23,436 nucleotides of DNA, taken from contig NAOQ01000153.1 of assembly GCA_002751075.1 (NCBI GenBank), forward strand, positions 101,878 to 125,313, in the 5' to 3' direction. Both the position numbers and the translations under genes were made by a program. A model generated the notes under the pieces. It saw only the letters and a program-made list of their open reading frames with translations. It ran no database searches and was not told the origin of the DNA. Origin of the DNA: Ichthyophonus hoferi. Its lineage: Eukaryota; Opisthokonta; Ichthyosporea; Ichthyophonida; Ichthyophonidae. Below are positions 1 through 12,050 of the stretch, in pieces. Numbering within the stretch: position 1 is the first letter of the stretch; each line of letters begins with the position of its first letter.

Positions 1-10
1 TATATTGTAC

Positions 11-14
<4 letters not shown>

Positions 15-43
<29 letters not shown>
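15..43. repeat. Poly-T run of 29 bases
   Basis: An uninterrupted run of 29 T. Read on the minus strand it could be the poly(A) tail of a retroposed sequence, but no recognisable element body lies next to it, so it is recorded only as a homopolymer. Confidence 0.9.
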
Positions 44-3000
44 GGAATTCAGTAACCGTTTAGGAGTCTAATGGCATGCACGTCTTGTGTTTTCTAGGAG
101 TAGAGTAATTGTTTTACATCTTGAGAATGGATTGGAAAAGGGACCTTGGATTTTTTTTTCTGCTGGATCGGTTGTTCAGTCGTTTCTTCAAATATCATAT
201 GATTCTTTTATCCTAACTTGTGTTTTCCTTCCTGTTTTAGACATAATATCTGTAAAGTTGCAATTTGGTTTTAAAGAAGATGGAATTAAGAACTTATCCA
301 GACCCAGTATTTAGAACAGGTTATTTATGTCAGTAATTGTAGAAAACAAATTTGACATAAATAACTATACTTTCCGATAAGCCGACTAAATTAACTGAAG
401 ACTCGCATGCAATTACTTAAGTATTTTCAATTGACATATTCCTTTATATCGAGTATTTTATGGAAATTTTCATTATTGATTTTCTTTTTCCTAAACACAA
501 CCTAAGACCTAGACCTGGATTTTACAGTGACTTACCTGGAAATGAGCACTGCTGTTGACTGTTGTAAATCTAAGTTATAATGTTCTAGACCCAATTTAAC
601 AAGACATGGTGTTTTAGGGACTTGATTTACTTGGAAGTAGAGCATTCCATTAAATGATAAATAAATCCTATAAGAAAAAGCGTACTACAACAAAATCCAT
701 ATTCGGGTACTAATATATGACAACACCTTTGGAAGTTATACTAATTGAATCTATAAGTTTTCATGGCTTAATAAAGTTTTTTTTTTTCATATAAACTATG
801 ATATGGGCATGATTTATTGTTGGGAATAATAAGTAGACATTGACGTTCATGTGATCTATATTTGTTTAAAAGAGGAGCGAACACCGAATGAATGGGCGTT
901 TAACGTGTCCCTTTGCATACACAGAGTACAGATATGTTTGGACATAATTTTATTATTAAACAAGTCAGCAGGATTTTTCTTAATCAGGACACTTAAGCAA
1001 TAAGTTATTTGGACGCCAAACATATGATCTGAAATGGCTTATTATCTAGTCGCAGGACCTCTGTCATTGGCTGGTTCCATTTTGATTCATCAACTTGGAT
1101 TGCTTTTTAACATTTAACACTGATAGATTGCGCCGACTATTTTCCTGACTAAGTATGCAATAGTAATTGCTCACAATAATAAATGATCATATCCATTACA
1201 AAGAAATACCCAAATTAATTAAATCTTCCTGTTTTGTCATTTATATAAATATGTCAGCCTACACATTCTATTTATTTATTTTCAATCTATTTAGTTTATT
1301 TTATTCACTCTCTTAACTCATTTTCAAAACCATAATAATGTGCCAGATTATGTTATGATGTACCTATTCACTATTGCTTTTACTTTCAAATGTTGTTATG
1401 TCACCAATGCTTATCATATAGTTATATATGTATATAATGCGCAATTTAGCAGAGCATGCTTGAGGATAGTACACAATTAAAATCAAAATAGTGTTTCAAA
1501 GTTATATGCTTGTTTACATATACACATTGTACACTATAAAATGATTTATATTTATATAATAAGTACTGCCATGGATTGTATTGTATCTGGAATATAGTAG
1601 CTTTTATCCGGGTGGACGTATTGTAAAATTGCTGATTGTCTTTTTCCAGATTCTTTAGGCATATCTTGATTGACCTAAATAATTTTGTGTGGTAGGTTTA
1701 TAGGTTTTGATCAGGGGCTTACTGATGGCTTAGTTTATTAATCTTTCCAGCTTTAACTCTAATTGTTTACGTGTCTAGAGCCATATCGAAAGTTAGCACA
1801 ACTAGCTTTCTTTGTTACGTTTACACACTATAAAGCCAAGAGTGTTAAACACGTATCTGGAAACACCATACAGATTACCTGTAATCATCTGTTTCTGAAT
1901 GGTTCAGATAAATGTTCATAAATGGTATCGTGATGCGCTAAAAGTATTACGTCTCTACCGATAGCAATATTTCTAATAAAGTTATTAAGTTGATGCTCCC
2001 ACCTATTAACTTTTTGAATATAGGAAGGTACACGTTATAGTAATATATGAGGAAAAACTAAAATACCTGCTATACTAGGTTACCATGTAAATCCTTTATC
2101 CTGTTAGCCTTGGTGCTATGGAATCGTAGGGACCTTGAAAATCATGAGATCACACGATGTTGATCGGAGATTGTCGCAGCTAATTATATTATTGTACGAT
2201 ATCGATTAATGATCAAAATTAATGATCTCAACAAATTTTCACATAGTGCATAATGAATCAGTATGATGTGCATTAGGTTAGATTGATTCAAGCCAAACTA
2301 TATATCTTAAGGTATAAGTCGATATCCAAACACAAGGCAGATAATCAACAATTGAATTAAATGCGCATTCTGAGGTCGTTATTAGAATATTATTATTAAT
2401 TATTAAAACACATATTAGGCATATATGTACAGAGATGTCCGAAAAAGTATACAATATAGGAAAAAGATATGCCTATCCTTAGGCACAACCAATTTTTTCC
2501 CAATTTTACAGATTTTCACCAAATTATATATATATATAATAGTTAGACAGCTAAAGTGTAGTTATTCTACAATCCCATGCAATATAATAATGCAAAGCTT
2601 AGTGTAACTTACAATATCATAATCCTATAGTTTATTTTTATCTACTTGGCTCAGCTTATTTACCTCTTATGGAAATATTAGCCAATTGAGAAACGGTAAA
2701 CAGAAACGTTGATTGGTCTATTAAATAGCTTACTTCCCAAGCCCCCCTTAGAGCTATGAGTTATGTACGTGTACGGGTACGTTTATAAATACACACGTAA
2801 TAAATGCATATACATATTTTTAACTAAAATTTTTTTAAGCATAATAAAAATAAAAGATAAACTACAGTTTTTTGTTTAATTATTTGTGCTGATGATTTCA
2901 ATTATAATGAGTATATCCTTCTCCAATTTTGATGCAATCTCCTTTCTTAAAAGCAGATTGAATATCCTAATGCCCAGTCTCATGTGTAGTAAAGTATGAG

Positions 3001-3557
3001 TGTAGGAGTATATAAATATTAAATAATAACACTTACATAGCTATAATTTATTGTGAAAAATAATTGTTTGTGACTATAATTTTAATTTTTTGTTAATATT
3101 AGTTTTAAATATATAAATGCGGAAGAGATCGACAGTATTAGTTTTCTTTATGTTTTATTTTTAAATAGCAACCAATCACTCTATAATAAAAGTCTAATAA
3201 TATAGCGAGCCAATAATATCACAGTATATTTTAAAGTAAGATACCATATAGGGTAATATTTAAGCCAATAGCACATCAGAATAAATCATTAGCTGATTGG
3301 TTAGTAGTGACATACTATTCTAGATCAATCTAGGGATTAATTTCTATAATTACTACACAATAAGTTAATAGTATATAAATATATATACAAATGTTTACAC
3401 AAAAATAAATATATATATTTATGTACTGTATATAATACCCTATTTAATTATTATATTTGTAATTTTAATAATTGCATACTACTATATATATATACTCTAG
3501 TATACAAACTTGAGTCAACAATCCAGTGCTCAGCAATTATTATACCATACTATTACC

Positions 3558-3585
<28 letters not shown>
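3558..3585. repeat. (AT)14 microsatellite
   Basis: A 28-base AT dinucleotide run about 70 bases upstream of the aminomethyltransferase start codon, within the likely promoter or 5' UTR region. Its length probably varies between individuals. Confidence 0.9.
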
Positions 3586-3588
<3 letters not shown>

Positions 3589-3656
3589 CTATGTTAATAT
3601 ATCTAGTGGAAAACAAAAAAATTGAGTTTTTTTTTTCCGATAATTAAAAGGCGAAT

Positions 3657-6600
3657 ATGCTAAGCCTAAGCACAAACGTCGCTTCTCATTTGGCCAGGCG
3701 CATTAGCCCCCAGTTGGGCCTAGTTGCCCTAAGGAGCTATTCTACTGCCAACGAGGTATGTTGTAGTGTTTGCTGTCAGTATTGTGTCTTTCCTTCCCCT
3801 TCAGGCGGTCTGCGTTGGGTATAGACAGTGTCGTAAAAAGAAATAAGTAAGCTATAATCATAACATTACTGTTACTGTTGATAATAGCAAATAAGGTGGG
3901 CCCTTCAAGGCCTGCGGGTAGTCATTGTATTATAACAAGATAAATAGAGGCTACACAGAGAACATGCTATAGATTACAAGGGTAGTAACACAATAGGGCG
4001 ATAGGTGTAGTGGACTTAGGGAGTTAACAATAGAAATAAATTACAAAGAATACAGTTTACTTAGAGAGTATATAACAGGGGTTTTCATTTTTTCATGCAG
4101 CATGTTAGGCTAAAGGCTAATAGAGTGGACAAGAGAGATAGACGAAAGGGATGGCACCTTGGCATGTCAGTCATATCATACAATATCATATTATATCTTA
4201 CCATATTATATCTTACCATATTATATCTTATCCTATCATGTCTGTTTTATATAGTGGGGCATGTCAGGGATGGCATATATATATATGACTTAATGTCATT
4301 TACAGTACTCTTTTTTCCGTTCTAATATTCTATTAGATGGACTCTAACCCCTGCCAGCTATTATGCTTGACACTACATATAAATACTATCATTATTACAA
4401 TATAAACATGTTTTTATGCAAGTATTTAACATAGAATGTGAGATAATAGAATATATAAAACAGTCGACATATAGGCATACTAAATAGTTATTGCAAAGTG
4501 GGCACGGGTTAATAAGACAAGGTATATGACTGGTTGTACTATGGTAACAATAGACCAATTAGATAGAGTTAAATTACACACCAATGAGCATCCTGTATTA
4601 AATTATACTATAGTACACTATATTATATTATATTATACTATCTCATACTCTCTTGTGATATCTGTTACATACCATATACTACCCTAATACAAACCATATC
4701 ATATTTTGGTTTATATTTTTAAACCCCTTCTAGTACCAATCTGTCCCATGGCAGGTTTTTCTATCATAGACCTCTGATTTATAACATAACATACTGGAAG
4801 CATGTAGCCTTTATACTATAATAATAATATTATTATTATTATTTCTGTATCTTTATCCTATGCCTTCCATCATATTTCACATATCTTTCTATCTATCTTC
4901 TATGTATACCCCATAATCTATTATACCATTACTGTCTCACCTGGTTATTATCATTGTCTTTCCTTTCACAGTTGAAATGACTATAAATATTATAGTGCAT
5001 TTAATTTTTATTCATATTAATATTTTTTAATATACTATAATAGACCAACCACAAAGCCATACCATACCTAAAGAGGAGCTAATACAGATAATGCAGATCA
5101 TTATACTACCATGGTATCTACCTACACATGTGCCTTCTATTCTTACTAACCCATACCCTACCTTATCCTACCTTCTACCACCTTTTCCTTACAGCTGAAG
5201 TATACCCCCCTAGCTAACCTACACAAGGCTCTAGGCGCTAAGATGGTTCCTTTCTGTGGCTGGTCTATGCCTTTACAGTATAGGGACATGGGCATCATTG
5301 ACTCTCACCGCTATACCAGGAAGAATAGCTCTCTCTTTGATGTGTCACACATGTTGCAGCTCAAGTAAGTAAGATGATATTGATTCTTATTAGGGTGTAG
5401 ATTATTATTGATAGTAGTGTGTAGACTATTATATTATTGGCACTCTATAGATAATTTTATATTACCATTAAGGTATAGATAGTAGTATATTACTATTCAT
5501 ATATAAATACTATTGTATAATTAGTAATGACTAGTGATTAAGTTATTATATTATGCTACCTGTATATGATGAGCTAACTGAGCAAATTGCAGACTAGCTA
5601 TCGATTGTAACTGATCTACTGTGTGTATATATGGCTCTACCTTACTTTAAATAATTTATATTCATATATGATACTCTATGTTCCACATGTAAGAGATATA
5701 TAATGAGTACTGCAGCTATTTATAGCATGGCTAATCAAAGCCGTCTAAACACAGGTTCCATGGTAAAGATCGCGTGAATTTCATTGAGAAATTGGTAGTA
5801 GGATCTATTGCTGAGCTGGCTTCTGGCACTGGCTCTCTGGTATATAGACCCTTCTACCTTCCCTGCTGTTATAGAAAGATTTGATGTAGTATGATAGAAT
5901 GCTTACATATATATAATGTATAGTAATATGATAGTATGCTTATATATATACATATAAGACATCTCCCTGCACATGGATGGAGGTGGCTCCAATAGACTTT
6001 GGTATTATCTCTTTTTCTGATTGGAGGTTACAATTTACAATATGATATAATCCAATAGAACCAATACTATCCATAATTACTCGTAACATAACCAAGACTG
6101 AGCACTGGGTAGTATCTACAAATGAAACCTTCCTTTTAATTAAAGGAAAGGCTTTGATTATTAGAGATAACATGATTTCCAATCAACCAGTGAGGCGATA
6201 GGGATAGGATGATCTAGTGCGCAGTTTGTTGTTATTGGTACATTATTTTAAATGTTAATCTCTGATTGGTTAAATATTTGAAATGCCCAAATACGGTTGC
6301 TAAACAGCGAGTGTAATTGGAGGAAAACGATTGGCGATTCAACCTAATCTATGTATAGGGTTAATCTGATACTGTTGGTGGGTACAGTCTTTGATTACCA
6401 ATGAGAAAGGAGGTATTCGTGACGACACTATGATTAATAACGCTGGAGACCACCTCTATGTGGTGTGCAATGCAGGATGTGCCGAGAAAGACCTGACACA
6501 CTTTGAGGTATGTATAGGATAGGGTGTATGGTATATAGGATGGTGATGAGGAAAGTGAAGAGTCATAAAAGGAAAATTAGACGCAGAAATGTTTATGCAA

Positions 6601-9600
6601 CAAATCAGACATATACTGTTATGATTATTACTATTATTATGTATACCATCTATTCCTATGTACCTATTACTATATATTCTATCTATTGTTATAAGTTAGT
6701 TTGAGGTTTATTATGGCATGTGTCGAACCTTGTCATCTTCTCTTCCTTAATACCAGTGGTGGATACTGTTATAACAGGCTAACCTTATTGGTTACAACTA
6801 GAATTAATATACCTTATGCCACAATATAGGAACATGCCGCAGCCTATCGTGCACAGGGTGGTGACGTAAACATTGAAGTCTTAACAAACTCCTTAGTGGC
6901 CCTCCAAGGTACTTTAATATCTTCTTTTTGTTGGTACATTATAATCTAATGATGGTCTCTATCAAGCAATAGGGAGCCATGGTTATAACAAGCCCTCTAC
7001 ATGTATTGGTTAACATTGAATTTTTATTCCCTCTTATATCCCTACCTGTAAGTATGATAATACGTAGCGATTATTCTCAATCCTATATTTATAACTTAAA
7101 CGTACTTATTTATATTTAACGCACCTATTGCATTGGGTTGTCAAGGTCTAGGGGAGTACCTAACTACTTTTTGCACGGGGTTATATTTAAAAATAATATC
7201 AAGCCATACCAATTAATTATTTAGCCAATAATAAGGTACATAGATATATCTTTATTGTTAATTTTTTTGTATTTATTTAAACGATAATGTATTAATCTAT
7301 TTATCTACCACTGATAACACGCTAATATATTAATCCAATTGATCAATCTTTCTATGATCAGGTCCTAAGAGTGCTGAGGTACTCCGCAAGTTGGTTGATT
7401 TTGACTTGTCAAAATTCTACTTCTTAAACGGAGTAGACGCTACTGTAGGAGGAGTGAAGGGTTGCAGGATCACTAGATGTGGCTATACAGGAGAGGATGG
7501 TTTTGAGGTAGGGCATTGGTATTGTTGTTGTTGTTGTTGTTAGTATTGTTAGTATTGTTATTACTATTTATACGATTTTGTGGGAGTCCCATAGACTTGT
7601 CTACGTTCTTCGGGATCTCCAATTGATTTTTGTAAATAACCGTTGGTTTTTCTGGACCAGCGTTAGTAATAGCTAATTGACTTGATATATTTTCTATAGA
7701 AGGCAATGTAGAAAATATAGAAAATGTAGAAAAAGGTGTATATGTTGGCTCTATTTCCAGATATCTATTACGATTATATTCAGTTATGACTGAAGGAGGA
7801 ATTCCTATTTTAGTTTGTTTAGGTGCAATAGTGCCTATGGCACAATATGTACGATTAGTACAGCTATATTACTGCGTAAATAAGAATATTGTTACTATTT
7901 AATGTTAGTATGCAGTTCTCTGACATTTATATGAGCGAGAGATCTGAACATTGATTATCATATGTAAGTGCTAGTGGTGGACTAGGCATTACAATAACGA
8001 TGTGATTGTTATATACGTATATATTGTGCAAAGTTTTGTGTATGTTACGAGTATTTTGTATTTTTGCCAGTGGACCATATCTTTGTGAACAGCCGTGGCC
8101 TTTATTAGTTATTTTGATTTACATTTATACTTGTCTTATTTTATCCTGATAATCCAATGCTAATATATTCTTCCTAGAATGGTTCTTTAGCTAGCTACCT
8201 CATTGGTGTAACTGTTTACATACTATGTATTAACAAATCAATTTACCAGGTTGAACAACATTATGTAATTAAAATATTATGCAATTAACTAATATTGAGC
8301 CACAATCATTCATCTGCGGTTAACGATCTTATAACATTATTATTACTATGGTCATGTTTATGTTTATTTGTTATTATTATAATTGAAGTGGATTGAGATC
8401 GCAAATTAAACACCCTCATACCCATACATATACATATACATGTACATATACATACCTATATTCTACTTTACTAATCCTTCGCTATGATGACCATTGTTGC
8501 ATGCACTATAGTACTCTATATATACGATATGCCGTGTACTATTGTATCTAACCCTCTATATTCCATCAGATCTCTATCCCTCAGGATCGTGCAGTAGAGC
8601 TTACTACCATCCTATTGGGCGATCCGGTGGTTCGTCCTGCTGGCCTAGGCGCGCGTGACAGTCTTCGATTGGAGGCTGGACTGTGCCTATATGGGTACGT
8701 GATTTTAATTATAACTCTAATTTTTATAATAGTATTGTTGCTATTATTGACCCATTCTATTCACGAGTTATAATTATCTCCCCTTTGGAACCAATCCTTT
8801 CTTATCTTATACTATACTTCTTTCTTGTGATTGTATGTTGGGTTATTCATCCTTGGTATGATTAGGAGATTATTCTCTACGTATTATGTATAATTTTACC
8901 TTCATTGGGGTCATAATTACTGATGGGTCGTCATTGTTATTAATTTTGATAATTAACCAGTAGAATCACAGCTCCAGGTAGAGGGGTCGGGGTATTATGT
9001 AACATAATGTGTTATGCTATACTGTATGTATTACCCTCGCTTAGGATAATATTGTTCTACACCATATAAAGAAACTAACAGTGGGATTTTATTGACTGAC
9101 AGTCATGACATTGATGATGACATTACTCCTATTGAGGCCAACCTTACCTGGACCATAGGTAGGTGATGGATGATATGGTAGTTATCATGTAATATGCGAT
9201 AGGATAGGATATTATATGGTACACTATACTATGACATACTTCTATCTATCTATGCATCTGTAGGTAGCTCTCTATTGATCACCATTAATAGATATGTCCC
9301 CCTACCCTTCTCTCATTCTTTTTCTTTTGGTCCTATGTCTTCCTTCAATTCATTTTTGGCTTTTTTTTCTAAGCCTATATGTGAGTATGCCAAACATTGA
9401 TAATGCTATTAATGATACTCCGCCACTATTAAATATAATGTACCCTGATCAATCACTATAATGAAATTCACATGGGAGTATTAATTAGCACCAAGGAACA
9501 TACCAATGACACCATATATTTCTTACTGCCAATCAATAAGCAGCCTTGGTTGCTCATTGTTATCTTAAATAAATATGCGCTATTGGTGTAAAACCCTAAA

Positions 9601-11110
9601 TGAAAAGATATTACATTAATAAGTAAACTACCAAGGATAGCTAATTAATGAATACTAATTATAGCCAATTAATGTACAGGTAAACGTAGACGTACTGAGG
9701 GTGGTTTTCTTGGCAGTGACGTGATATTAGCCCAATTAGCTGCCAAGGGAGGGTTAAGGAGAAGAGTGGGACTAATAGTAGATGGAGCACCTGCTAGAGG
9801 TAAGGGGCGATTGAGAGAGATATATAGATGTGTGTATGTTGAATGCATCGAGAGAAGATAAGCCCGGTAATATATACGTATCTGTATGTATATGTGTAGT
9901 ATGCGAGTATTAAAGAATGGAATATAAAATAGGATATAGGAGGAAAGGGAAGGAAAAGGGAAGGAAAAGGGAGGGAGATATATAGTCATTCAATATAATA
10001 CAATGCAGTACATTAAAATATACCAACAAGCATAGGTATTATTTACCTTAAGAGGCAGGTGTCTTTCTATTTGTAATAGTTGAGAGACAACCTAATCGAC
10101 TGATATAGAGGATAATGCTTGATGCAGCCATTTTAGTAATAATTATGGTACTATGGGGGCCAATAGGATTCTATACCTATTGTTAAGAGGAGCAATAAAA
10201 TTCATTTATATCTCCTGTTATAGTGGTATGGTATTTAGACATCCCTATATATGTATACTAGCTATTAACTGGCTTATTATCTTCTGTAGATCATGCCGAG
10301 ATCTTGGATGCTGCCGGCAATAGTATTGGTACGTTGAATGTTTTAAACCTTTAAATTCAAGATATCTCTGTCATGCTTGTCTCTGGTCGATGTATAAAAG
10401 CATATTTTATATATTGGAGCTATATATTTGATATATATGTACGTCTATGTATGTATATGTATGCATGTACGTATGTGTGTTTCTGTATGTTTGTATGCTA
10501 GATACATGTTATCTTAATCTATTTTTCGATTATGATAATTTGATAATACACACATTGATTTAAACTATTTTATCAACCACTAAGATCGAGTCATTATATT
10601 TTAATGGTCAGATGTATAATCTATTCCTCAATAATAAACAGTATCTTTGTCTTATATATATATATTCAATCAAAGACTTAAATCAGTGGCTTTAATTTTA
10701 ATCTGACAATGTTATTGGGTCCTGAGCAGGTAAGATTACCAGTGGTGTTCCTTCTCCTTGCCTTGGTGCCAATGTGGCCATGGGATACGTTGACAAGGCC
10801 TTTGCCAAGGTATATATATATGTATCATAATGTGTAGATATAGATATGCTTATTATATTTCAAACATAGAATTTATTTACAAGGCAGATGAACAGGTATA
10901 ATGTTTATATACTCTCTTGGCATTGTATTATATTGTACTCCAGTGTAAACCTGTATCATTAGTACTCCAACCCTGTCGATGTATTAATAGCCACCAATCA
11001 TTCCACAGTCTGGCACTGACGTCAAGGTTAAGGTACGTAAGAATCTACAGAATGCCAAGGTCACCAAGATGCCCTTCGTTCCTACCCCCTACTACCATGC
11101 CCCCAAGTAG
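3657..11110 (+). CDS. AMT: Aminomethyltransferase, mitochondrial (glycine cleavage T-protein), 12 exons
   Basis: Exons: 3657-3755, 5195-5364, 5755-5839, 6388-6507, 6830-6908, 7362-7507, 8570-8694, 9103-9158, 9680-9799, 10290-10328, 10730-10809, 11009-11110. All introns are GT-AG, phases agree throughout, and the product is 406 aa (human about 403). The enzyme transfers the methylene carbon of the aminomethyl group on H-protein lipoate to tetrahydrofolate and releases ammonia, in the mitochondrial matrix. Residues 1-30 are rich in Arg, Ser and Leu and lack acidic residues, as in a matrix-targeting peptide; RSY before ST (about 27-31) resembles a processing site. Seen along the chain: [18 protein letters not shown] (81-86), GGIRDD (Asp130-Asp131; the family has a functional Asp here), [26 protein letters not shown] and a C-terminal MPFVPTPYY, each matching the animal protein in order. 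The start is the first ATG of an open exon that supplies the targeting peptide. No damage is visible. Introns run 199-1439 bases. Confidence 0.97.
4187..4230. repeat. 15-bp tandem repeat, almost 3 copies
   Basis: The unit CATATTATATCTTAC is repeated exactly at 4187, 4202 and 4217; the last copy lacks its final base. It lies inside AMT intron 1. Confidence 0.9.
4819..4838. repeat. Perfect 20-bp AT palindrome
   Basis: TAATAATAAT is followed directly by its reverse complement ATTATTATTA, making a perfect palindrome in AMT intron 1. It may be a chance product of ATT/AAT trinucleotide runs meeting. Confidence 0.85.
5889..5960. repeat. Imperfect 37-bp tandem duplication
   Basis: The phrase ATGATAGAATGCTTA at 5891 recurs with one change 37 bases later at 5928, and the AT-rich flanks match too. 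This is a local duplication in AMT intron 3. Confidence 0.75.
7522..7541. repeat. (TTG)n microsatellite
   Basis: About six to seven TTG units in AMT intron 6, followed by two TAGTATTGT units. Read on the minus strand it makes an Asn-rich run at the end of the coding-like stretch described for repeat copy A. Confidence 0.9.
7670..8165 (-). repeat. Repeat copy A: coding-like fragment, antisense in AMT intron 6
   Basis: This stretch aligns by eye, in reverse orientation and with gaps, to 11575-12050. Its coding sense is the minus strand. There it has an open stretch at 7927-8118 (63 codons) and another at about 7473-7863. The second runs past the repeat and into AMT exon 6. Shared peptide words with the other copy include PPLAL followed by YDN, and PS(I/V)E followed by SQ(L/I)A, so the resemblance holds at amino-acid level and not only in base composition. 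I do not recognise the family. It could be a fragment of a mobile or virus-derived element, or of a host multigene family. It carries no detectable terminal repeats or target-site duplication. Confidence 0.7.
8423..8456. repeat. Imperfect (ATACAT)n repeat
   Basis: A run of ATACAT/ATACATGT-type hexamers about 34 bases long in AMT intron 6, upstream of exon 7. Confidence 0.8.
9938..9978. repeat. 41-base uninterrupted purine tract
   Basis: Every base from 9938 to 9978 is A or G, with an AAGGAAAAGGG unit occurring twice in tandem. It lies in AMT intron 9. Such tracts can in principle form triplex DNA; nothing here shows that this one does. Confidence 0.9.
10445..10498. repeat. Degenerate (TATG)n repeat
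   Basis: A stretch of TATG/TACG/TGTG tetranucleotides about 54 bases long in AMT intron 10, the remains of a tetranucleotide microsatellite. Confidence 0.8.
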
Positions 11111-11297
11111 ACCCACTAGCTACTAGATATGCATAGATAGGGTCGTGTATATAGTTGTACGGGTTGTATGTTGAGATGCTTACCTTACCTCCTGAGTAAT
11201 TAATATTAATTAGTTTGGCTTGGTCTGGGTCTATTAATAATCTGATCTTGACATGATGCCATTGGCTCTGACAGTCGGACGGAGACCAAGGTTAAAA

Positions 11298-11303
11298 ATT
11301 AAA
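11298..11303 (+). terminator. Candidate AMT poly(A) signal ATTAAA
   Basis: ATTAAA lies 188 bases after the AMT stop codon and is the second most common animal poly(A) signal. The canonical AATAAA at 11423-11428 is the alternative and would give a 3' UTR of about 330 bases. I cannot choose between them from sequence. Confidence 0.35.
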
Positions 11304-11563
11304 AAAAGATGGATTTCATCAGAAACTATTGCAAGATGGTTTAGTCCGAATGAGCGTAGTTCAAAATTAATTTATTGATACATAATTTACATGCACTTAC
11401 ATTAGAGCTAATGAGCCATTCAAATAAAGAAACACTAGTATAGCCCTATCAAGATAAGATCAGACATTCCTAGTGGGTCTCTCATGACCTTTCATGGGTT
11501 GTATGAGCCAATACGAATATATGTGATTGATTCCATTTTAAGTTATTGAACCTACTTACATTG

Positions 11564-11584
11564 GTGCTAACCAAAAGTTAGCAC
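11564..11584. repeat. Hairpin with perfect 8-bp arms
   Basis: GTGCTAAC, a 5-base CAAAA loop, then GTTAGCAC. It sits at the left edge of repeat copy B. Copy A shares the right arm region (TTAGCATTGG), so the hairpin may mark or lie near one end of the repeat unit. Confidence 0.7.
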
Positions 11585-12050
11585 TGGCGGCCAAATGAAG
11601 TATGAAAACAAAACAAAAAACAATAATAAAGGGACCCGCTCACACATAAGCGGTATCCGTGGCAGAAATACGAAGTTCTCGTAACGCACAAAAATACTTT
11701 GTATTTAGTTATATGTATGCAATAACGATGTGGTTATTGCAATGTCTAATCCACCGTTGGCACTCGTTTATGATAATTAGTGCCCAAATATCTTGCCTTG
11801 CTTGTACGGAACTGAAAGAACTGTTTACTAATACTAAATAGTGACAATAGTTACTATTTACATTGTAATATATCACCCCTTACTGATCGATCTCATTGGG
11901 TAATTTCCACATTCGTACCCAAGCGAATCAAAGCATCGATTCCTTCTGAATTATAACAAGAATAATTACTACAGCCAGTTACCTAGAGGGTCGGTACATG
12001 GGCCTTCTGTAGAACCTTTACCAGATAAGGAAAGCCAAATAGCCTACCAG
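11575..12050 (+). repeat. Repeat copy B: decayed relative of copy A
   Basis: It aligns by eye to 7670-8165 in reverse orientation, so its coding sense is the plus strand. Matching landmarks run in the same order: the TTAGCA(T/C)TGG edge, the run ending in AATAAAGG, a block around CTCGTAACG/CACAAA, the PPLAL block (about 11745-11765), the TATTGT(C/T)ACTATTTA-type block, and PS(I/V)E with SQ(L/I)A near 12003-12048. The copy is broken, with several interruptions, and has no full-length reading frame. The family is unassigned. The divergence is large enough that the duplication looks old. Confidence 0.7.

Larger units (their letters stand above)
1..3656. other. Gene-free AT-rich upstream region
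   Basis: No exon, RNA gene or mobile element can be supported on either strand over these 3.6 kb. Open stretches are short and of low complexity. The region holds a poly-T run at its left edge, scattered CCAAT/ATTGG words, a small direct repeat (ATTAATGATC at 2205-2214 and again at 2218-2227) and a long AT repeat just before the aminomethyltransferase gene. The promoter of that gene must lie in its right-hand part, but I see no clear core promoter element. Confidence 0.6.
3756..5194 (+). other. AMT intron 1, no coding content
   Basis: The longest AMT intron at 1439 bases. It holds a 15-bp tandem repeat, a perfect AT palindrome and several CCAAT words. It ends in a long stretch of CCTA/CCTT-type sequence that forms the pyrimidine tract of the acceptor. 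I see no nested gene. A first intron of this size is a common place for enhancers, but nothing here proves one. Confidence 0.8.

Noticed and set aside
87-314. 75-codon open stretch near the left edge
   Set aside because: Low-complexity, with no domain and no convincing splice context linking it to other exons. An exon of an upstream gene cannot be excluded but is not supported.
3558-4838. AT-rich repeats as a possible CRISPR array or origin
   Set aside because: Simple tandem and microsatellite repeats without spacers, in an intron-bearing eukaryotic locus.
9043-9102. Earlier acceptor (CTTAG) for AMT exon 8
   Set aside because: The added sequence does not match the family. The CAG at 9100-9102 gives the expected GHDID block directly after LCLY.
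9669-9989. 106-codon open stretch on the minus strand
   Set aside because: It lies over AMT exon 9 and the adjoining purine tract. Its Pro/Ser/Leu-rich composition is the mirror of those sequences.
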